The notes: generated from the letters alone by a model not told the origin. DNA of 32,591 nucleotides from Achromobacter marplatensis (GCF_002209535.1 NZ_NJIG01000029.1:1-32591), one strand, 5' to 3'; numbered from the stretch's first letter, positions 21,951 to 30,263 are shown. Made by a program: numbers and translations.

Positions 21951-22712
21951 TCAGGAAATGGTCAACCCGCCGTCGACGGCGAGGATGTGGCCGGTCGTGG
22001 AGCGGGACTCGTCGGAAGCCAGATACAACGCGGCGTGGGCGATATCTTCGGGCTGCACCAGCCCAAAAAGCTGGCCGTCCAGCGATTTGCTGGTGACGCC
22101 ATCGTCTTTCAGCAGCTTTAGCACGCGCTCTGTCGCCGTCGCTCCGGGAGCCACCGCATTCACGCGAATTCGGTACTGTGCATATTCCACAGCCATCGAC
22201 CGGGTCAGCGCGCTGACTGCGCCCTTGGCCGCCGTGTAGGCGTCCTTGCCGTGAGTGCCGATCAGGGCAAAGATGGATGTGCTGTTGATGACGGACCCGC
22301 CGTTCCCCGCGTCCATCATGGCCTGGATGCCGTAGCGGCATCCCAACCAGGTGCCAAACAGGTCGAGTTTCATCTTGGACCAGAACTCGTCCACCGGAGC
22401 GTCCGTCACGCGGCTGTCGCGCACGGTCGAGCCTCCGGCATTGTTGTACAGCACGTCAAATCGTCCGAACTCCGCCACGGTCCGTTTGACGGCCGCCTCC
22501 AGGCTTTCGGGTTCGGTGACGTCGGTGTGGATGAAGCGGGCAGGGCGGCCCGTCGATTTTTCGACGATGGCGGCGGTCTGCTCGCCCGCGGCGGTGTCAC
22601 GCTCGGCGATAACGACCTGGGCGCCTTCCTGGGCGAATAGCAATGCGCTGGCACAGCCGATACCGGCGCCGCCGCCCGTGATGAAGGCGACTTTTCCTTC
22701 GAGTCGATGCAT
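21951..22712 (-). CDS. Short-chain dehydrogenase/reductase (SDR family)
   Basis: A 253-residue classical SDR. The nucleotide-binding motif TGGGAGIG lies at 12-19, NNAG near 90, the catalytic Ser at 146 (NSTSIFALIG), and Tyr159 and Lys163 in AYTAAKGA. The spacing of Ser to Tyr (13) is standard, and RIRVNAVAPGATATE with the C-terminal GHILAVDGGLTIS is canonical. The Glu in AERD after the second strand favours NAD over NADP. It probably oxidises a hydroxyacyl or alcohol intermediate. The ATG at 22712 is chosen over a longer frame because GCGAGG precedes it and family proteins begin with xLEGKVAFITG. It is co-transcribed with the ABC genes upstream and the Dabb gene downstream. Confidence 0.92.
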   Translation of the reverse strand: MHRLEGKVAFITGGGAGIGCASALLFAQEGAQVVIAERDTAAGEQTAAIVEKSTGRPARFIHTDVTEPESLEAAVKRTVAEFGRFDVLYNNAGGSTVRDSRVTDAPVDEFWSKMKLDLFGTWLGCRYGIQAMMDAGNGGSVINSTSIFALIGTHGKDAYTAAKGAVSALTRSMAVEYAQYRIRVNAVAPGATATERVLKLLKDDGVTSKSLDGQLFGLVQPEDIAHAALYLASDESRSTTGHILAVDGGLTIS

Positions 22713-22758
22713 AAATACCTCGCAAAAAACGGATAAGTGGATGAGGGATGCGTGGGGG

Positions 22759-23481
22759 TCAAATGCCCAGATAGGCTTTGCGCACCGATTCACTGCTGGC
22801 CAGCTCCGACGCCAGGCCTTGCAACTGAATCTCACCGCGCTCGAGGATGAAGGCGTGGGTCGCAATCTCCAGTGCCATCTCTGCGTTCTGTTCCACAAGC
22901 ATCACATCCACGCCTTCCGCCGCGATGTCCTGGATGATCTGGGCGATGGTGTCGACGATGGCGGGCGCAAGCCCGATTGTGGGCTCGTCAAGCAGCAGTA
23001 GCCGCGGCTTGGCCATCAGGGCGCGGCCGACAGCAACCATCTGTTGCTGGCCGCCACTGAGACTACCCGCCGGTGACTTGAGCCTTGTCTTCAGAGCGGG
23101 AAAGCGTTCCAGCACGTCTGCCATTCCCTGCTGAATGGCATTCTTGCTTTTCTCGCGGTAGGCGCCCAGTTCCAGGTTTTCCCCTACCGTCATGGCTTTG
23201 AACAGGCGCCGGCCTTCGGGCACCAGGACGAGGCCCCTGGAGACGAGGGCATCGGGTGCCAGTCCGGTGATGTCTTCTCCATAAAGGCGGACACGTCCGG
23301 AAGAGGGCGCGACCAGGCCGGTCAAGGCCTTCATGATGGTCGATTTTCCGGCGCCATTGGAACCGACGATGGTGGAGATGGATCCCCGCTTCACCGTGAA
23401 GCTCGCCGCGCTCACCGCCGGCACGATGCCATACATCACCGACAGTCGCTCGACGTCGAGCACATTTTCGTTATTGTTCAT
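22759..23481 (-). CDS. livF: Branched-chain amino acid-type ABC transporter ATP-binding protein (LivF-like)
   Basis: A 240-residue ATPase. Walker A GSNGAGKST is at 40-48, the signature LSGGQQQMVAVGRAL near 142, Walker B LLLLDEP near 161, and the H-loop in this family is replaced by VEQN (MLVEQNAEMAL), as is normal for LivF. VPEGRRLFKAMTVGENLELGA is diagnostic of LivF. It powers import through the two permeases encoded upstream together with the LivG-like partner. The start overlaps the LivG-like gene by 11 bp. The substrate need not be an amino acid, because such systems also take up aromatic and dicarboxylic acids. Confidence 0.94.
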   Translation of the reverse strand: MNNNENVLDVERLSVMYGIVPAVSAASFTVKRGSISTIVGSNGAGKSTIMKALTGLVAPSSGRVRLYGEDITGLAPDALVSRGLVLVPEGRRLFKAMTVGENLELGAYREKSKNAIQQGMADVLERFPALKTRLKSPAGSLSGGQQQMVAVGRALMAKPRLLLLDEPTIGLAPAIVDTIAQIIQDIAAEGVDVMLVEQNAEMALEIATHAFILERGEIQLQGLASELASSESVRKAYLGI

Positions 23482-24205
23482 GCCGCTTCCCCAGATAGGC
23501 CGAAATCACGCGCGGATCCCGCTGGATCTCGGCCGGGGTACCGGTGGCTAGAAACACGCCATAGTCCAGCACCACGATGCGATCGCAGATATCCATGACC
23601 GCCTTCATGTTGTGTTCCACAAGCAGCATCGAAACGCCGTACTCCTCGCGCATCCTGCGGAAGATCGCCAACACTGACGATGCCTCGGTCTGGTTCAGAC
23701 CGGTCAACGGTTCGTCCAGGCAGAGCAGGCTTGGCCGGGCGGCGAAAGCGATGGCGATGCTGACCAGGCGCTGCAGGCCGTGCGAAAGGTTCCCCGCAAC
23801 TTCGCTCAGGACTTCCGACAGGCCCATAAGCGCCGCGGTTTCTCGTACGCGTGCGTCCCGTTCAGCTTTATGGCGCATCGTCGCGAACGTACCGACGACG
23901 ATGTTGTCGTAGACGGTCATGTCGCGCAGCATGCTGTCGTGCTGGAACGTGCGGACCAGGCCCTGCCGGGAGATCCGGGCGGCGCTCTGGCCGGTGATGT
24001 CCTGGCCCATGAAGGTCAGCTTGCCGCCAGACGGCTTGTAGTAGCCGCTTACCACGTTGAACGTGGTGCTTTTGCCGGCGCCATTGGGGCCGATGAGTCC
24101 AAGGATTTCTCCTTTGCGGACTTCGAAGCTCAAATCCTTGATTGCCACCAGGCCGCCAAAGCGGCGGCTCAGGCCATCGACTTTAAGTAGTACTTGGTTT
24201 TCCAT
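23471..24205 (-). CDS. livG: Branched-chain amino acid-type ABC transporter ATP-binding protein (LivG-like)
   Basis: A 244-residue ATPase with Walker A GPNGAGKST at 39-47, VSGYYKPSGGKLTF, the family helix RTFQHDSMLRDMTVYDNIVVGT, Walker B SLLCLDEPLTGLNQTEA and an H-loop LLVEHNMKAVM. The ABC signature reads NLSHGLQRLVSIAIAFA, whereas LivG proteins usually have LSYGQQRRLEIARAL; the Gly-Gln pair is changed to Gly-Leu. The rest of the site is intact, so it may still work in a heterodimer with the LivF-like subunit, whose own signature is normal. It ends within the LivF-like gene. The start ATG at 24205 is 7 bp after the LivM-like stop. Confidence 0.92.
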   Translation of the reverse strand: MENQVLLKVDGLSRRFGGLVAIKDLSFEVRKGEILGLIGPNGAGKSTTFNVVSGYYKPSGGKLTFMGQDITGQSAARISRQGLVRTFQHDSMLRDMTVYDNIVVGTFATMRHKAERDARVRETAALMGLSEVLSEVAGNLSHGLQRLVSIAIAFAARPSLLCLDEPLTGLNQTEASSVLAIFRRMREEYGVSMLLVEHNMKAVMDICDRIVVLDYGVFLATGTPAEIQRDPRVISAYLGKRHEQ

Positions 24206-24212
24206 GAAGACC

Positions 24213-25157
24213 TCAGGCGTGGGGCTTCGCCGCGGCAGTCAGCCCAGGCGCGCGCTTGTTGAGGTGGCGGCCCAGGCCGATCAGGCCCCCCGGCATCAGC
24301 AGCACCGAGATCACGATGGCGGCTCCGTAGAAGATGTGCTCGTAGGGGCCGAAGCTCAGGGCGAACTGGCCGAGCAGCGTCAAAACGATGGCGCCGACGA
24401 CCGCGCCCAGGATGTGGGATTCGCCGCCCACCTTCAGATAGGCCAGCGCGTATACCGCCAGCAGGAAGCCAAAATCCCCCGGACTGATGACGTTGTTCGA
24501 GTAAGCCAGTAGCGCACCGGCAATGCCGGCAACGAACGAAGAAACACCCAGGCACAGCACCTTGGTCAGATGCACGTTGATGCCGACGGTCTCGACGATG
24601 GCGTCGTTATTGCGGATGGCCACAAGGACTTTGCCGAAATCGGATTTCTCGATGAACCAGAGCGCCCAGAGCAGTGCGAGCACCACGGCGACGACCAGGG
24701 CGGGCAAGTAGCCGTCCAGGTAGGCCGGCGGAAAGATACCCACCATGCCGGAGCTCCCTCCGATGGCTTCGGTCTTGGTGTAGATCATGCGGATCACTTC
24801 GGTGAAAGCGAAGCCGATCAGCATGAAATAGGGGCCCTTGGCGCGCAGCGTGATGTAGCCGAACACAAGGCTGATCAGGCCGGCGAAGACTGCGCTTGCC
24901 ACCAGCGTGAGCAGGAAGGGCCAGTTGAACGTGACGCTCCCGACACCCGCCATATAGGCGCCTAGGCCCACAAAGCCGGCGACGGCAAAATTCAGTTCAC
25001 CGATCAAGGTGACAAAGCGGAAGCTGGCGGTAATCAGCACGTTGACGGCCAGCCACAGGACCAGGCTGGCGGCCAGGCCGCCGCCCTGAAGCAGGCTGGC
25101 GGCGATCGCCACCAGGCCGACCGAGGCGATTGCAGGGGTGAGTAGCGATTTAGCCAT
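24213..25157 (-). CDS. livM: Branched-chain amino acid-type ABC transporter permease (LivM-like)
   Basis: A 314-residue inner-membrane permease with about eight to ten hydrophobic segments. LNFAVAGFVGLGAYMAGV, the cytoplasmic loop TLRAKGPYFMLIGFAFTEVIRMIYT, and VAIRNNDAIVETVGINVHLTKVLCLGVSSFVAGIAGALLAY are standard for LivM; the ID/NxxxxxxxGI motif of the coupling loop is visible. The C-terminus is PGGLIGLGRHLNKRAPG. The ATG at 25157 overlaps the LivH-like stop by 8 bp and is preferred over an upstream GTG at 25193. Together with LivH it forms the membrane pore. Confidence 0.93.
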   Translation of the reverse strand: MAKSLLTPAIASVGLVAIAASLLQGGGLAASLVLWLAVNVLITASFRFVTLIGELNFAVAGFVGLGAYMAGVGSVTFNWPFLLTLVASAVFAGLISLVFGYITLRAKGPYFMLIGFAFTEVIRMIYTKTEAIGGSSGMVGIFPPAYLDGYLPALVVAVVLALLWALWFIEKSDFGKVLVAIRNNDAIVETVGINVHLTKVLCLGVSSFVAGIAGALLAYSNNVISPGDFGFLLAVYALAYLKVGGESHILGAVVGAIVLTLLGQFALSFGPYEHIFYGAAIVISVLLMPGGLIGLGRHLNKRAPGLTAAAKPHA

Positions 25158-26025
25158 TGCCGAGAATTCCCTTCGGACGAACGAGAAGTACAAACATGGT
25201 CAGGACGAACATCGTGATCGTGGCCCAGGTGGGATCGAAGTAGTAGCCGCCCAGGCTTTCGATGACGGCGATCAGCAGGCTGCCCAGGATTGCGCCGGGT
25301 ATGCTGCCCAGCCCGCCGATGACGATCGCGATGAAACCCCGGATGAGATAGTCGCTGCCGATGATCGGGCTGGAAACGGTCACGGGCGATAGCAGTACTG
25401 CGGCGATCGCCGCGAGCGAGGTCGCGATGAAAAAGCCGGCCAGGGCGATCCGTCGGTACGGGATGCCCTGCAGCATCGCAGCCTCATGGTCTTCCGAGAC
25501 CGCGCGCAGTGCCTTTCCCAGACGGCTTGACGCGATGGTCCAGCACATGAGAGCGGCCACCAGCAGTGCGCAGCAGGTGATGATCAGGCGCTGGATGGTG
25601 ATGTAGGCGCCCATGATGTTCACCGTTCCTTCGACCAGCGCGGGGAGCTTGTTGGGAACGCCGCCGAAGGATTCCAGGAATATGCCTTGCAGCAACAGCG
25701 AGAGGCCGACCGACACCACAAAGGAGCCGGTCATGTCGCGCTGGAACCGCTGGAGGGCGAACTTGTAGATCACCCCCCCCAGTAGCAGCGTCAAGGCGAT
25801 CCCAAGCACTCCGCTCAGCGCATAGGACGCAAAAAGCGGCAACTGCTCGCTGATCAGGAACGGGACTGTCACTCCCATCACCAGCAGCGGCAGCGTAAAG
25901 AACTCTCCGTGTGCGAAGTTGACGATTCGCATGACGCCGAAGATCAGCGTCAAGCCCAACGAGAACAGGATGTACGCCGCGGCGATCTGCATACTGTTCA
26001 TGATTAATTGCATGTAAACGTCCAA
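25150..26025 (-). CDS. livH: Branched-chain amino acid-type ABC transporter permease (LivH-like)
   Basis: A 291-residue inner-membrane permease. AAAYILFSLGLTLIFGVMRIVNFAHGEFFTLPLLVMGV is diagnostic of LivH, and the coupling-loop part GKALRAVSEDHEAAMLQGIPYRRIALAGFFIATSLAAIAAVLL and FIAIVIGGLGSIPGAILGSLLIAVIE are standard. About eight membrane segments are present. The TTG at 26025 has GGGGGAGA at the right distance; the ATG at 26013 has no well-placed site, so the TTG start is favoured. The gene lies 37 bp after the binding-protein gene and overlaps the next permease gene. Confidence 0.93.
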   Translation of the reverse strand: MDVYMQLIMNSMQIAAAYILFSLGLTLIFGVMRIVNFAHGEFFTLPLLVMGVTVPFLISEQLPLFASYALSGVLGIALTLLLGGVIYKFALQRFQRDMTGSFVVSVGLSLLLQGIFLESFGGVPNKLPALVEGTVNIMGAYITIQRLIITCCALLVAALMCWTIASSRLGKALRAVSEDHEAAMLQGIPYRRIALAGFFIATSLAAIAAVLLSPVTVSSPIIGSDYLIRGFIAIVIGGLGSIPGAILGSLLIAVIESLGGYYFDPTWATITMFVLTMFVLLVRPKGILGNG

Positions 26026-26062
26026 CTTGTCTCCCCCGACTTATCGCCGTCCAGCGTTCTGA

Positions 26063-27271
26063 TTACTTGCCTTGCGCCAGGCGCTTTTGCAGCTCTTCCG
26101 GCACCACGCGCTCAACTTCCACGAGCTTTCCGTCTTGAATCTGCGTGATCATGACCGGGATGAGCATCTGCTGAGGCGAACCGTAGGTCGCCTCGCCACC
26201 GAACGCCGTCTTGCCGTACGACGTGTCAAAGACGATCTTGGGCATGACCTTCAGAATCTCGGCAGGTTCGATGCTTTGCGCGGCTTCCATGCCCGCCTTG
26301 AGGGCGTACACAGAGTCGTAGGGTGCGAGCTGCAGCGGGTTGAGTGATTCCCCGACGGCCTTTTTCATGCCTTCGTTGAGCTCACGTTGCTTGCTGGTTG
26401 CCTGCTGTCCGGCGTAATCGCCCGAAAAGCCCATGTACACCCCGTTAGCTGCTTGACCGCCAATGTCCACGAGCTGCGCTGCCCCCGTGCCCACCGGCTG
26501 AACCTTGACACCGTCCCATCCGAGTACGGCCAGTTCGCGGAAGAGCACGCCTGCATCGGCCGGGGGAGCAACGCCCAGGTCAATGACGTCCGGCATCACC
26601 GCCGCGAGTTTTTGCGCAATGGGCTGGAATTGCGTGGTGCCGCGTTCGTACCAGTTGACTGACACCACCTTCACGCCAAGCTTTTCCCAAGCCTTCTGGG
26701 CGACCGGTTCGGTCTCCTTGCCGGTCGCGTCGTTGGGATTGAGCATGGCAACGGTCTTGATGGAGCCGTGTTTGGCCTTTACGTAGGCATACAGGGGTTC
26801 CAGGATTTCGAACGGCGTGGTCGATTGGGTCAAGGTGTAGGGCTTGGTTGGTCCCTTGACGGTCTTGCCCCAGGCCGAGGTGAACAGAATGACCTGGTTC
26901 CGCTCGGTGAGCGACTGCAAAGCCAGAATCGGCGCGGTGCCGATGCTGCCGACCACGTAGCGGGATTTGTCGCGATTCACGATGTTCTGCGCGACCTTGG
27001 TCCCTTCCGCGGCGTTGTATTTGTTGTCGTAGGCACGGACTTCAAATTTATAGGTGGTGCCGCCGATCTTCACGCCGCCGGCGTCATTGATTTCCTTGGC
27101 GGCCTGCTTGGCGGTCCATTCCTGTCCAAGCCCCCACGTTGCAGCGGCGCCTGACATCGGCGCGGATACGCCCAATATCAAGGTCTTGGTGTCCTGTCCG
27201 AATGCGGCGCCGGACGTGAGCGACGCCGTCGCCAAAGTCACAGCCGTAAGAACGCAGTTGAGGTTCTTCAT
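26063..27271 (-). CDS. livK: Periplasmic binding protein of the branched-chain-type ABC transporter (LivK-like)
   Basis: A 402-residue periplasmic receptor. The first 25 residues are a signal peptide (KNLNCVLTAVTLATASLTSGAAFG, cleavage before QDTK). The mature part begins with TLILGVSAPMSGAAATWGLGQEWTAKQAAKEINDAGGVKIGGTTYKFEVRAYDNKYNAAEGTKVAQNIV, the Peripla_BP_6 pattern. The pocket residues Ser-Ala-Trp near 131 (LFTSAWGKT) suggest an aromatic or extended ligand rather than leucine; this is inference. The C-terminal YGSPQQMLIPVMITQIQDGKLVEVERVVP is typical of a subgroup for aromatic or hydroxy acids. It is separated from the upstream dehydrogenase gene by two small hairpins. Confidence 0.92.
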   Translation of the reverse strand: MKNLNCVLTAVTLATASLTSGAAFGQDTKTLILGVSAPMSGAAATWGLGQEWTAKQAAKEINDAGGVKIGGTTYKFEVRAYDNKYNAAEGTKVAQNIVNRDKSRYVVGSIGTAPILALQSLTERNQVILFTSAWGKTVKGPTKPYTLTQSTTPFEILEPLYAYVKAKHGSIKTVAMLNPNDATGKETEPVAQKAWEKLGVKVVSVNWYERGTTQFQPIAQKLAAVMPDVIDLGVAPPADAGVLFRELAVLGWDGVKVQPVGTGAAQLVDIGGQAANGVYMGFSGDYAGQQATSKQRELNEGMKKAVGESLNPLQLAPYDSVYALKAGMEAAQSIEPAEILKVMPKIVFDTSYGKTAFGGEATYGSPQQMLIPVMITQIQDGKLVEVERVVPEELQKRLAQGK

Positions 27272-27305
27272 CTTGTCTTCTCCGTATTTATAGGTGTAGT
27301 GATTC

Positions 27306-27336
27306 CCGGCGCGTGCCGGCTTTTACCGGATTCCCG
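27306..27336 (-). repeat. Two small GC-rich hairpins between dehydrogenase and binding-protein genes
   Basis: CCGGC/GCCGG (27306-27310 and 27315-27319) and ACCGG/CCCGGT-type (27325-27336) form two adjacent short stems in the 73-bp gap. No U-tract follows, so they probably shape mRNA stability or differential expression within the operon rather than ending it. Confidence 0.35.
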
Positions 27337-27344
27337 GTATGTCT

Positions 27345-28235
27345 TTAGCCCGACTGAGGTGTACGTCCGGCGCTGGTCCAGCGCGTGGCTTCGTTGGGGC
27401 CGTGGTTGTCCACGTAACTCGACACCTGCTTGAGCAGTCCGGGCGCAATGCCTGCCTGCTCGCTCAGTGCCAAGGCCAGGTGCAGATCCTTCGCGACGAT
27501 TCGGTGGATGTCCGGGTAGGCGTCTTCCGTCGGCGACCACGCGCGGAATTGCGCGCGGCCCAGGGCCGCGTTGGCAGTCAGAAAGTTCCTTCCGGTACTG
27601 ACGTCCAGGATGGGCGCGAAGCTCTCAAGGGAAACGCCATGCGCCTGAGCCAGTTCGATGGCTTCAGCGGTCAAATAGATATTTGCCACGCAGACCATGT
27701 TGTTGATGATCTTGGCGACCTGCGCAGATCCCAACGCGCCGCAGTGGAAAATTCGGCTACCCATAGCCTGCATCAATGGCCTGGCCAGTTCGGCGTCGGA
27801 TACGGCTCCGCCCACCATGATCGTGAGCGTTCCTTCTTGTGCGCCCACGACGCCGCCGCTCACCGGCGCGTCGAGCAGGTGGGCGCCGGCTACAGCGAGC
27901 GGCGCCTCCAGCGTGCGCAGGGTAGCGGGCAGCGTGGTGCTCATCATGCACACGATGGGCTGGTGGCCGCTGGGAATGGCGTGAACCAGTCCGCCGTCGC
28001 CAAGCAGGGCGTCTGTAATTTGAGCGTCATTGGCGAGCAGCACAATGATCGCGTCCGCTCCAGCGCAATCCTTCACTTCAGAAGTTGTGGCGACGCCTTC
28101 ACGGGCAAAGCTCTCGCGTACGGCGGCACTGCGGTCGCAGATGATGAGGTCAAAACCTCCACGCCGAACGCAGCGCGCCATTGGCGCACCCATGTTGCCG
28201 GCGCCGATGAAGGCGACTGTTTTGATGGATTTCAT
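27345..28235 (-). CDS. NAD(P)-dependent beta-hydroxyacid dehydrogenase (3-hydroxyisobutyrate dehydrogenase-like)
   Basis: A 296-residue two-domain dehydrogenase. The N-terminal Rossmann motif is FIGAGNMGAPMA (9-20), with Asp in LIICDRS after the second strand favouring NAD. The substrate signature LDAPVSGGVVGAQEGTLTIMVGG (about 116-138) and the catalytic Lys in GSAQVAKIINNMVCVANIYLTAEAI (near 168) are intact. The C-terminal all-helical domain ends with the usual Lys-Asp-Leu-His-Leu-Ala. It oxidises a 3-hydroxy carboxylate, probably a branched one, to the semialdehyde or ketoacid. The ATG at 28235 lies 14 bp after the crotonase 3 stop with GGAG before it. The longer frame upstream is out of family. 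Confidence 0.92.
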   Translation of the reverse strand: MKSIKTVAFIGAGNMGAPMARCVRRGGFDLIICDRSAAVRESFAREGVATTSEVKDCAGADAIIVLLANDAQITDALLGDGGLVHAIPSGHQPIVCMMSTTLPATLRTLEAPLAVAGAHLLDAPVSGGVVGAQEGTLTIMVGGAVSDAELARPLMQAMGSRIFHCGALGSAQVAKIINNMVCVANIYLTAEAIELAQAHGVSLESFAPILDVSTGRNFLTANAALGRAQFRAWSPTEDAYPDIHRIVAKDLHLALALSEQAGIAPGLLKQVSSYVDNHGPNEATRWTSAGRTPQSG

Positions 28236-28249
28236 GAGCGCTGCTCCGC

Positions 28250-29065
28250 CTAGACACCCAGGTCCAGGTCGAACCGGGGAGCGCGGCGCTCTTGCAATGC
28301 GCTCACTCCCTCCCGCGCCTCGGGGCTTCCGAAGCCCATGAACTCCAGCGCCAGCGAGGTATCGAAAATGGGTCCGGCCTGACGCAGCCAATTGTTCAGG
28401 GCGTACTTGGTCCACCGCATCGCACCCGGCGCGCCTGCCGCGAGCTTCCCGGCGATCTCAAGGGCTTTGTCTTGAAGCGCGTCGTCCTCAACGCACAACG
28501 ACACGAGACCCAGCGCTTCGGCCTGCGCGCCGCTCACGGGTTCGCACAACATCAGGTGGTATTTGGCCTTGGCCATCCCGCAAAGCAAGGGCCAGATGAT
28601 GGCCGCATGGTCGCCTGCGGCGACGCCCAGCTTGGTGTGGCCGTCCACAATGCGGGCCGATTTCGCTGCAATCGAGATGTCGGCCAGCAGAGCCGCCACC
28701 AGACCCGCGCCCACCGCCGGGCCATGAATGGCGGAGACGATAGGTTTCGAACAGTTGATGATGTTGTAGACCAGGTCTCGGGCTTCTCGCCAGACACGGG
28801 CCCTGGCCTTGAAATCGTCGTTGATCTCTTCGAGCATGCGGAAATCACCACCAGCCGAGAACGCACGCCCGGCTCCGCGGATGATCACGGCGCTGACCTC
28901 GGGATCGGTGTCGATCTCGCGCCATACCTCCGCCAGTTCGGCGTGCCCCCGGGAATCCAGGGAATTCATGCGCTCGGGGTTGTTCAGCGTCAGGCGCAGA
29001 ACACGGTCAAGCGGACGGTCGAATTCAATCGCCGTGTAGTTCTGATAACGAAGGTTTTCTGTCAT
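28250..29065 (-). CDS. Enoyl-CoA hydratase/isomerase (crotonase) family protein 3
   Basis: A 271-residue crotonase-fold protein, first gene of the long minus-strand operon. The oxyanion segments are FSAGGDFRMLEEI (near 75) and IHGPAVGAGLVAALLADISIAA (near 115). Then comes RIVDGHTKLGVAAGDHAAIIWPLLCGMAKAKYHLML, where hydratases have E-x-x-x-G-x-x-P; the catalytic Glu is replaced and an Asp-His follows, a pattern I recall from a distinct hydratase subgroup of unknown specificity. The ATG at 29065 is used because GGAGTCGAGG precedes it; the longer frame upstream runs into the divergent LysR gene. It probably acts on an early enoyl- or dienoyl-CoA. Confidence 0.9.
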   Translation of the reverse strand: MTENLRYQNYTAIEFDRPLDRVLRLTLNNPERMNSLDSRGHAELAEVWREIDTDPEVSAVIIRGAGRAFSAGGDFRMLEEINDDFKARARVWREARDLVYNIINCSKPIVSAIHGPAVGAGLVAALLADISIAAKSARIVDGHTKLGVAAGDHAAIIWPLLCGMAKAKYHLMLCEPVSGAQAEALGLVSLCVEDDALQDKALEIAGKLAAGAPGAMRWTKYALNNWLRQAGPIFDTSLALEFMGFGSPEAREGVSALQERRAPRFDLDLGV

Positions 29066-29240
29066 CCTCGACTCCAACTTCAGGTACGTGATTGGGCGGC
29101 CGTTTGTCGGCCGTCCGCGTTCTTCTGCGCCGATATGACGCGTGCCTTTCTGCGTAACTGCTGGCGCAATTGTGCGATCCGCACTTGCTTTATCAAAGAC
29201 CACCGTTGCACCCTTAGTGTGCGCTGATGCACAATGAGCC
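29066..29240. promoter_or_regulatory. Divergent control region between crotonase 3 and LysR with LysR-type sites
   Basis: TGTGCGCTGATGCACA (29218-29233) is an imperfect 6-4-6 inverted repeat of the T-N11-A type recognised by LysR proteins and lies 7 bp before the LysR start. GTGCG-ATC-CGCAC (29172-29184) is a second, perfect 5-3-5 repeat about 45 bp upstream. Both share the TGTGC half site. This fits autorepression of the LysR gene and activation of the divergent operon, the usual LysR arrangement. Confidence 0.55.
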
Positions 29241-30149
29241 ATGGATACGCACCCCGAATGGAACGACCTCAAAGTTTTTCTGGCTGTCGCACGGCTGGGC
29301 ACGATCTCCGATGCGGGGGAGAAGCTCGGGATCGAGCACTCCACTGTTTCGCGGCGGATCGACCGGCTGGAAGCGACCTTGCGCGTGGTCTTGTTTGACC
29401 GACGCCGCAGCGGCTATTCGCTGACCGATGCTGGCCATGCGCTGATTCCTCACGCGGAAAAAATGGAAAGCGCGCTGTTGGCCGCTGTGGAAGAAAGCCT
29501 GGAGGCGGCCGACTTCATCAAAGGCAATGTTCGCGTTGGAACACCGGAAGCATTTGGTATCCACGTGCTTGCCCCGGGGATGGCGCAGTTGCGCCAGAAA
29601 CATCCCGGACTGCGCATTGAACTGATGGCCCAGCCCCAATTCCCCAGCCTTGTGACCAGGGAAGTCGAAATCCTGGTGACGCTTGATCCGCCGCAGATGG
29701 GGCGATACAAGGTCGCGAAGCTGGCGCAGATCGACTACTTCCTTTATTGCTCTCCTGCCTACCGGGACGCCCATCCTCCAATACGTGAACTCAGCGACGT
29801 CGCTCAGCACGATTTCCTGGACTACATCCATGATGGTTCGGTCAGTGAGCGCTATCGCGTGCTTGAAGAGCTCGTCCTGGAACCGAATCGATGTTTCAGC
29901 TCGAACAGCGTGCTTGCACAGCGCTCGGCCGCAGCGGCTGGGCTGGGGCTTGTCTTGCTTACGCCCTATGTCGCAAACGTGAATAGCGGCGACCTCATCA
30001 GCGTTTTTCCTGATAAGCCCCTCATTACGCGGAGCTTATGGATTGCGGCGCCCGAAGATCTGCTGCGGATCAAACGCTACCAGTTCGCTTGGCGATTTAT
30101 CCGTGAACAGGTCGAATCGCAGCCGGAGCTGTTCCACCCGTCCGCTTGA
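29241..30149 (+). CDS. LysR-family transcriptional regulator
   Basis: A 302-residue LysR-type regulator. The N-terminal winged HTH is at about 8-66 (DLKVFLAVARLGTISDAGEKLGIEHSTVSRRIDRLEATLRVVLFDRRRSGYSLTDAG), followed by a linker helix and a periplasmic-binding-like effector domain (about 95-295; VRVGTPEAFGIHVLAPGMAQLRQKHPGLRIELM). It is divergent from the crotonase 3 gene and next to the CoA-transferase genes, and the same 6-4-6 inverted repeat lies before both the regulator and the transferase. It therefore probably controls both units with a pathway acid as co-inducer. The ATG at 29241 is used. Confidence 0.92.
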   Translation: MDTHPEWNDLKVFLAVARLGTISDAGEKLGIEHSTVSRRIDRLEATLRVVLFDRRRSGYSLTDAGHALIPHAEKMESALLAAVEESLEAADFIKGNVRVGTPEAFGIHVLAPGMAQLRQKHPGLRIELMAQPQFPSLVTREVEILVTLDPPQMGRYKVAKLAQIDYFLYCSPAYRDAHPPIRELSDVAQHDFLDYIHDGSVSERYRVLEELVLEPNRCFSSNSVLAQRSAAAAGLGLVLLTPYVANVNSGDLISVFPDKPLITRSLWIAAPEDLLRIKRYQFAWRFIREQVESQPELFHPSA

Positions 30150-30153
30150 TCGC

Positions 30154-30169
30154 TGTGCAGAATTGCACA
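30154..30169 (+). promoter_or_regulatory. LysR-type operator upstream of the CoA-transferase genes
   Basis: TGTGCAGAATTGCACA is a perfect inverted repeat with 6-bp arms and a 4-base spacer, five bases after the LysR stop and 95 bp before the transferase start. It has the same half site and geometry as 29218-29233, one base of the arms excepted. An AT-rich stretch and the promoter would lie between it and the gene. Confidence 0.6.
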
Positions 30170-30263
30170 ATAAGGTTGCGGCAAATCCATTGTTCCGGCC
30201 GCATCGAATCCCTAGTATCTGGGGGGTTACCACCCACTCAACCCCATTTACTTCGGTTAGAGA

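Noticed and set aside
28250..29344. Longer 364-residue version of crotonase 3
   Set aside because: The extra N-terminal 93 residues overlap the divergent LysR gene and its operator and do not resemble crotonases; ATG 29065 has a ribosome binding site.
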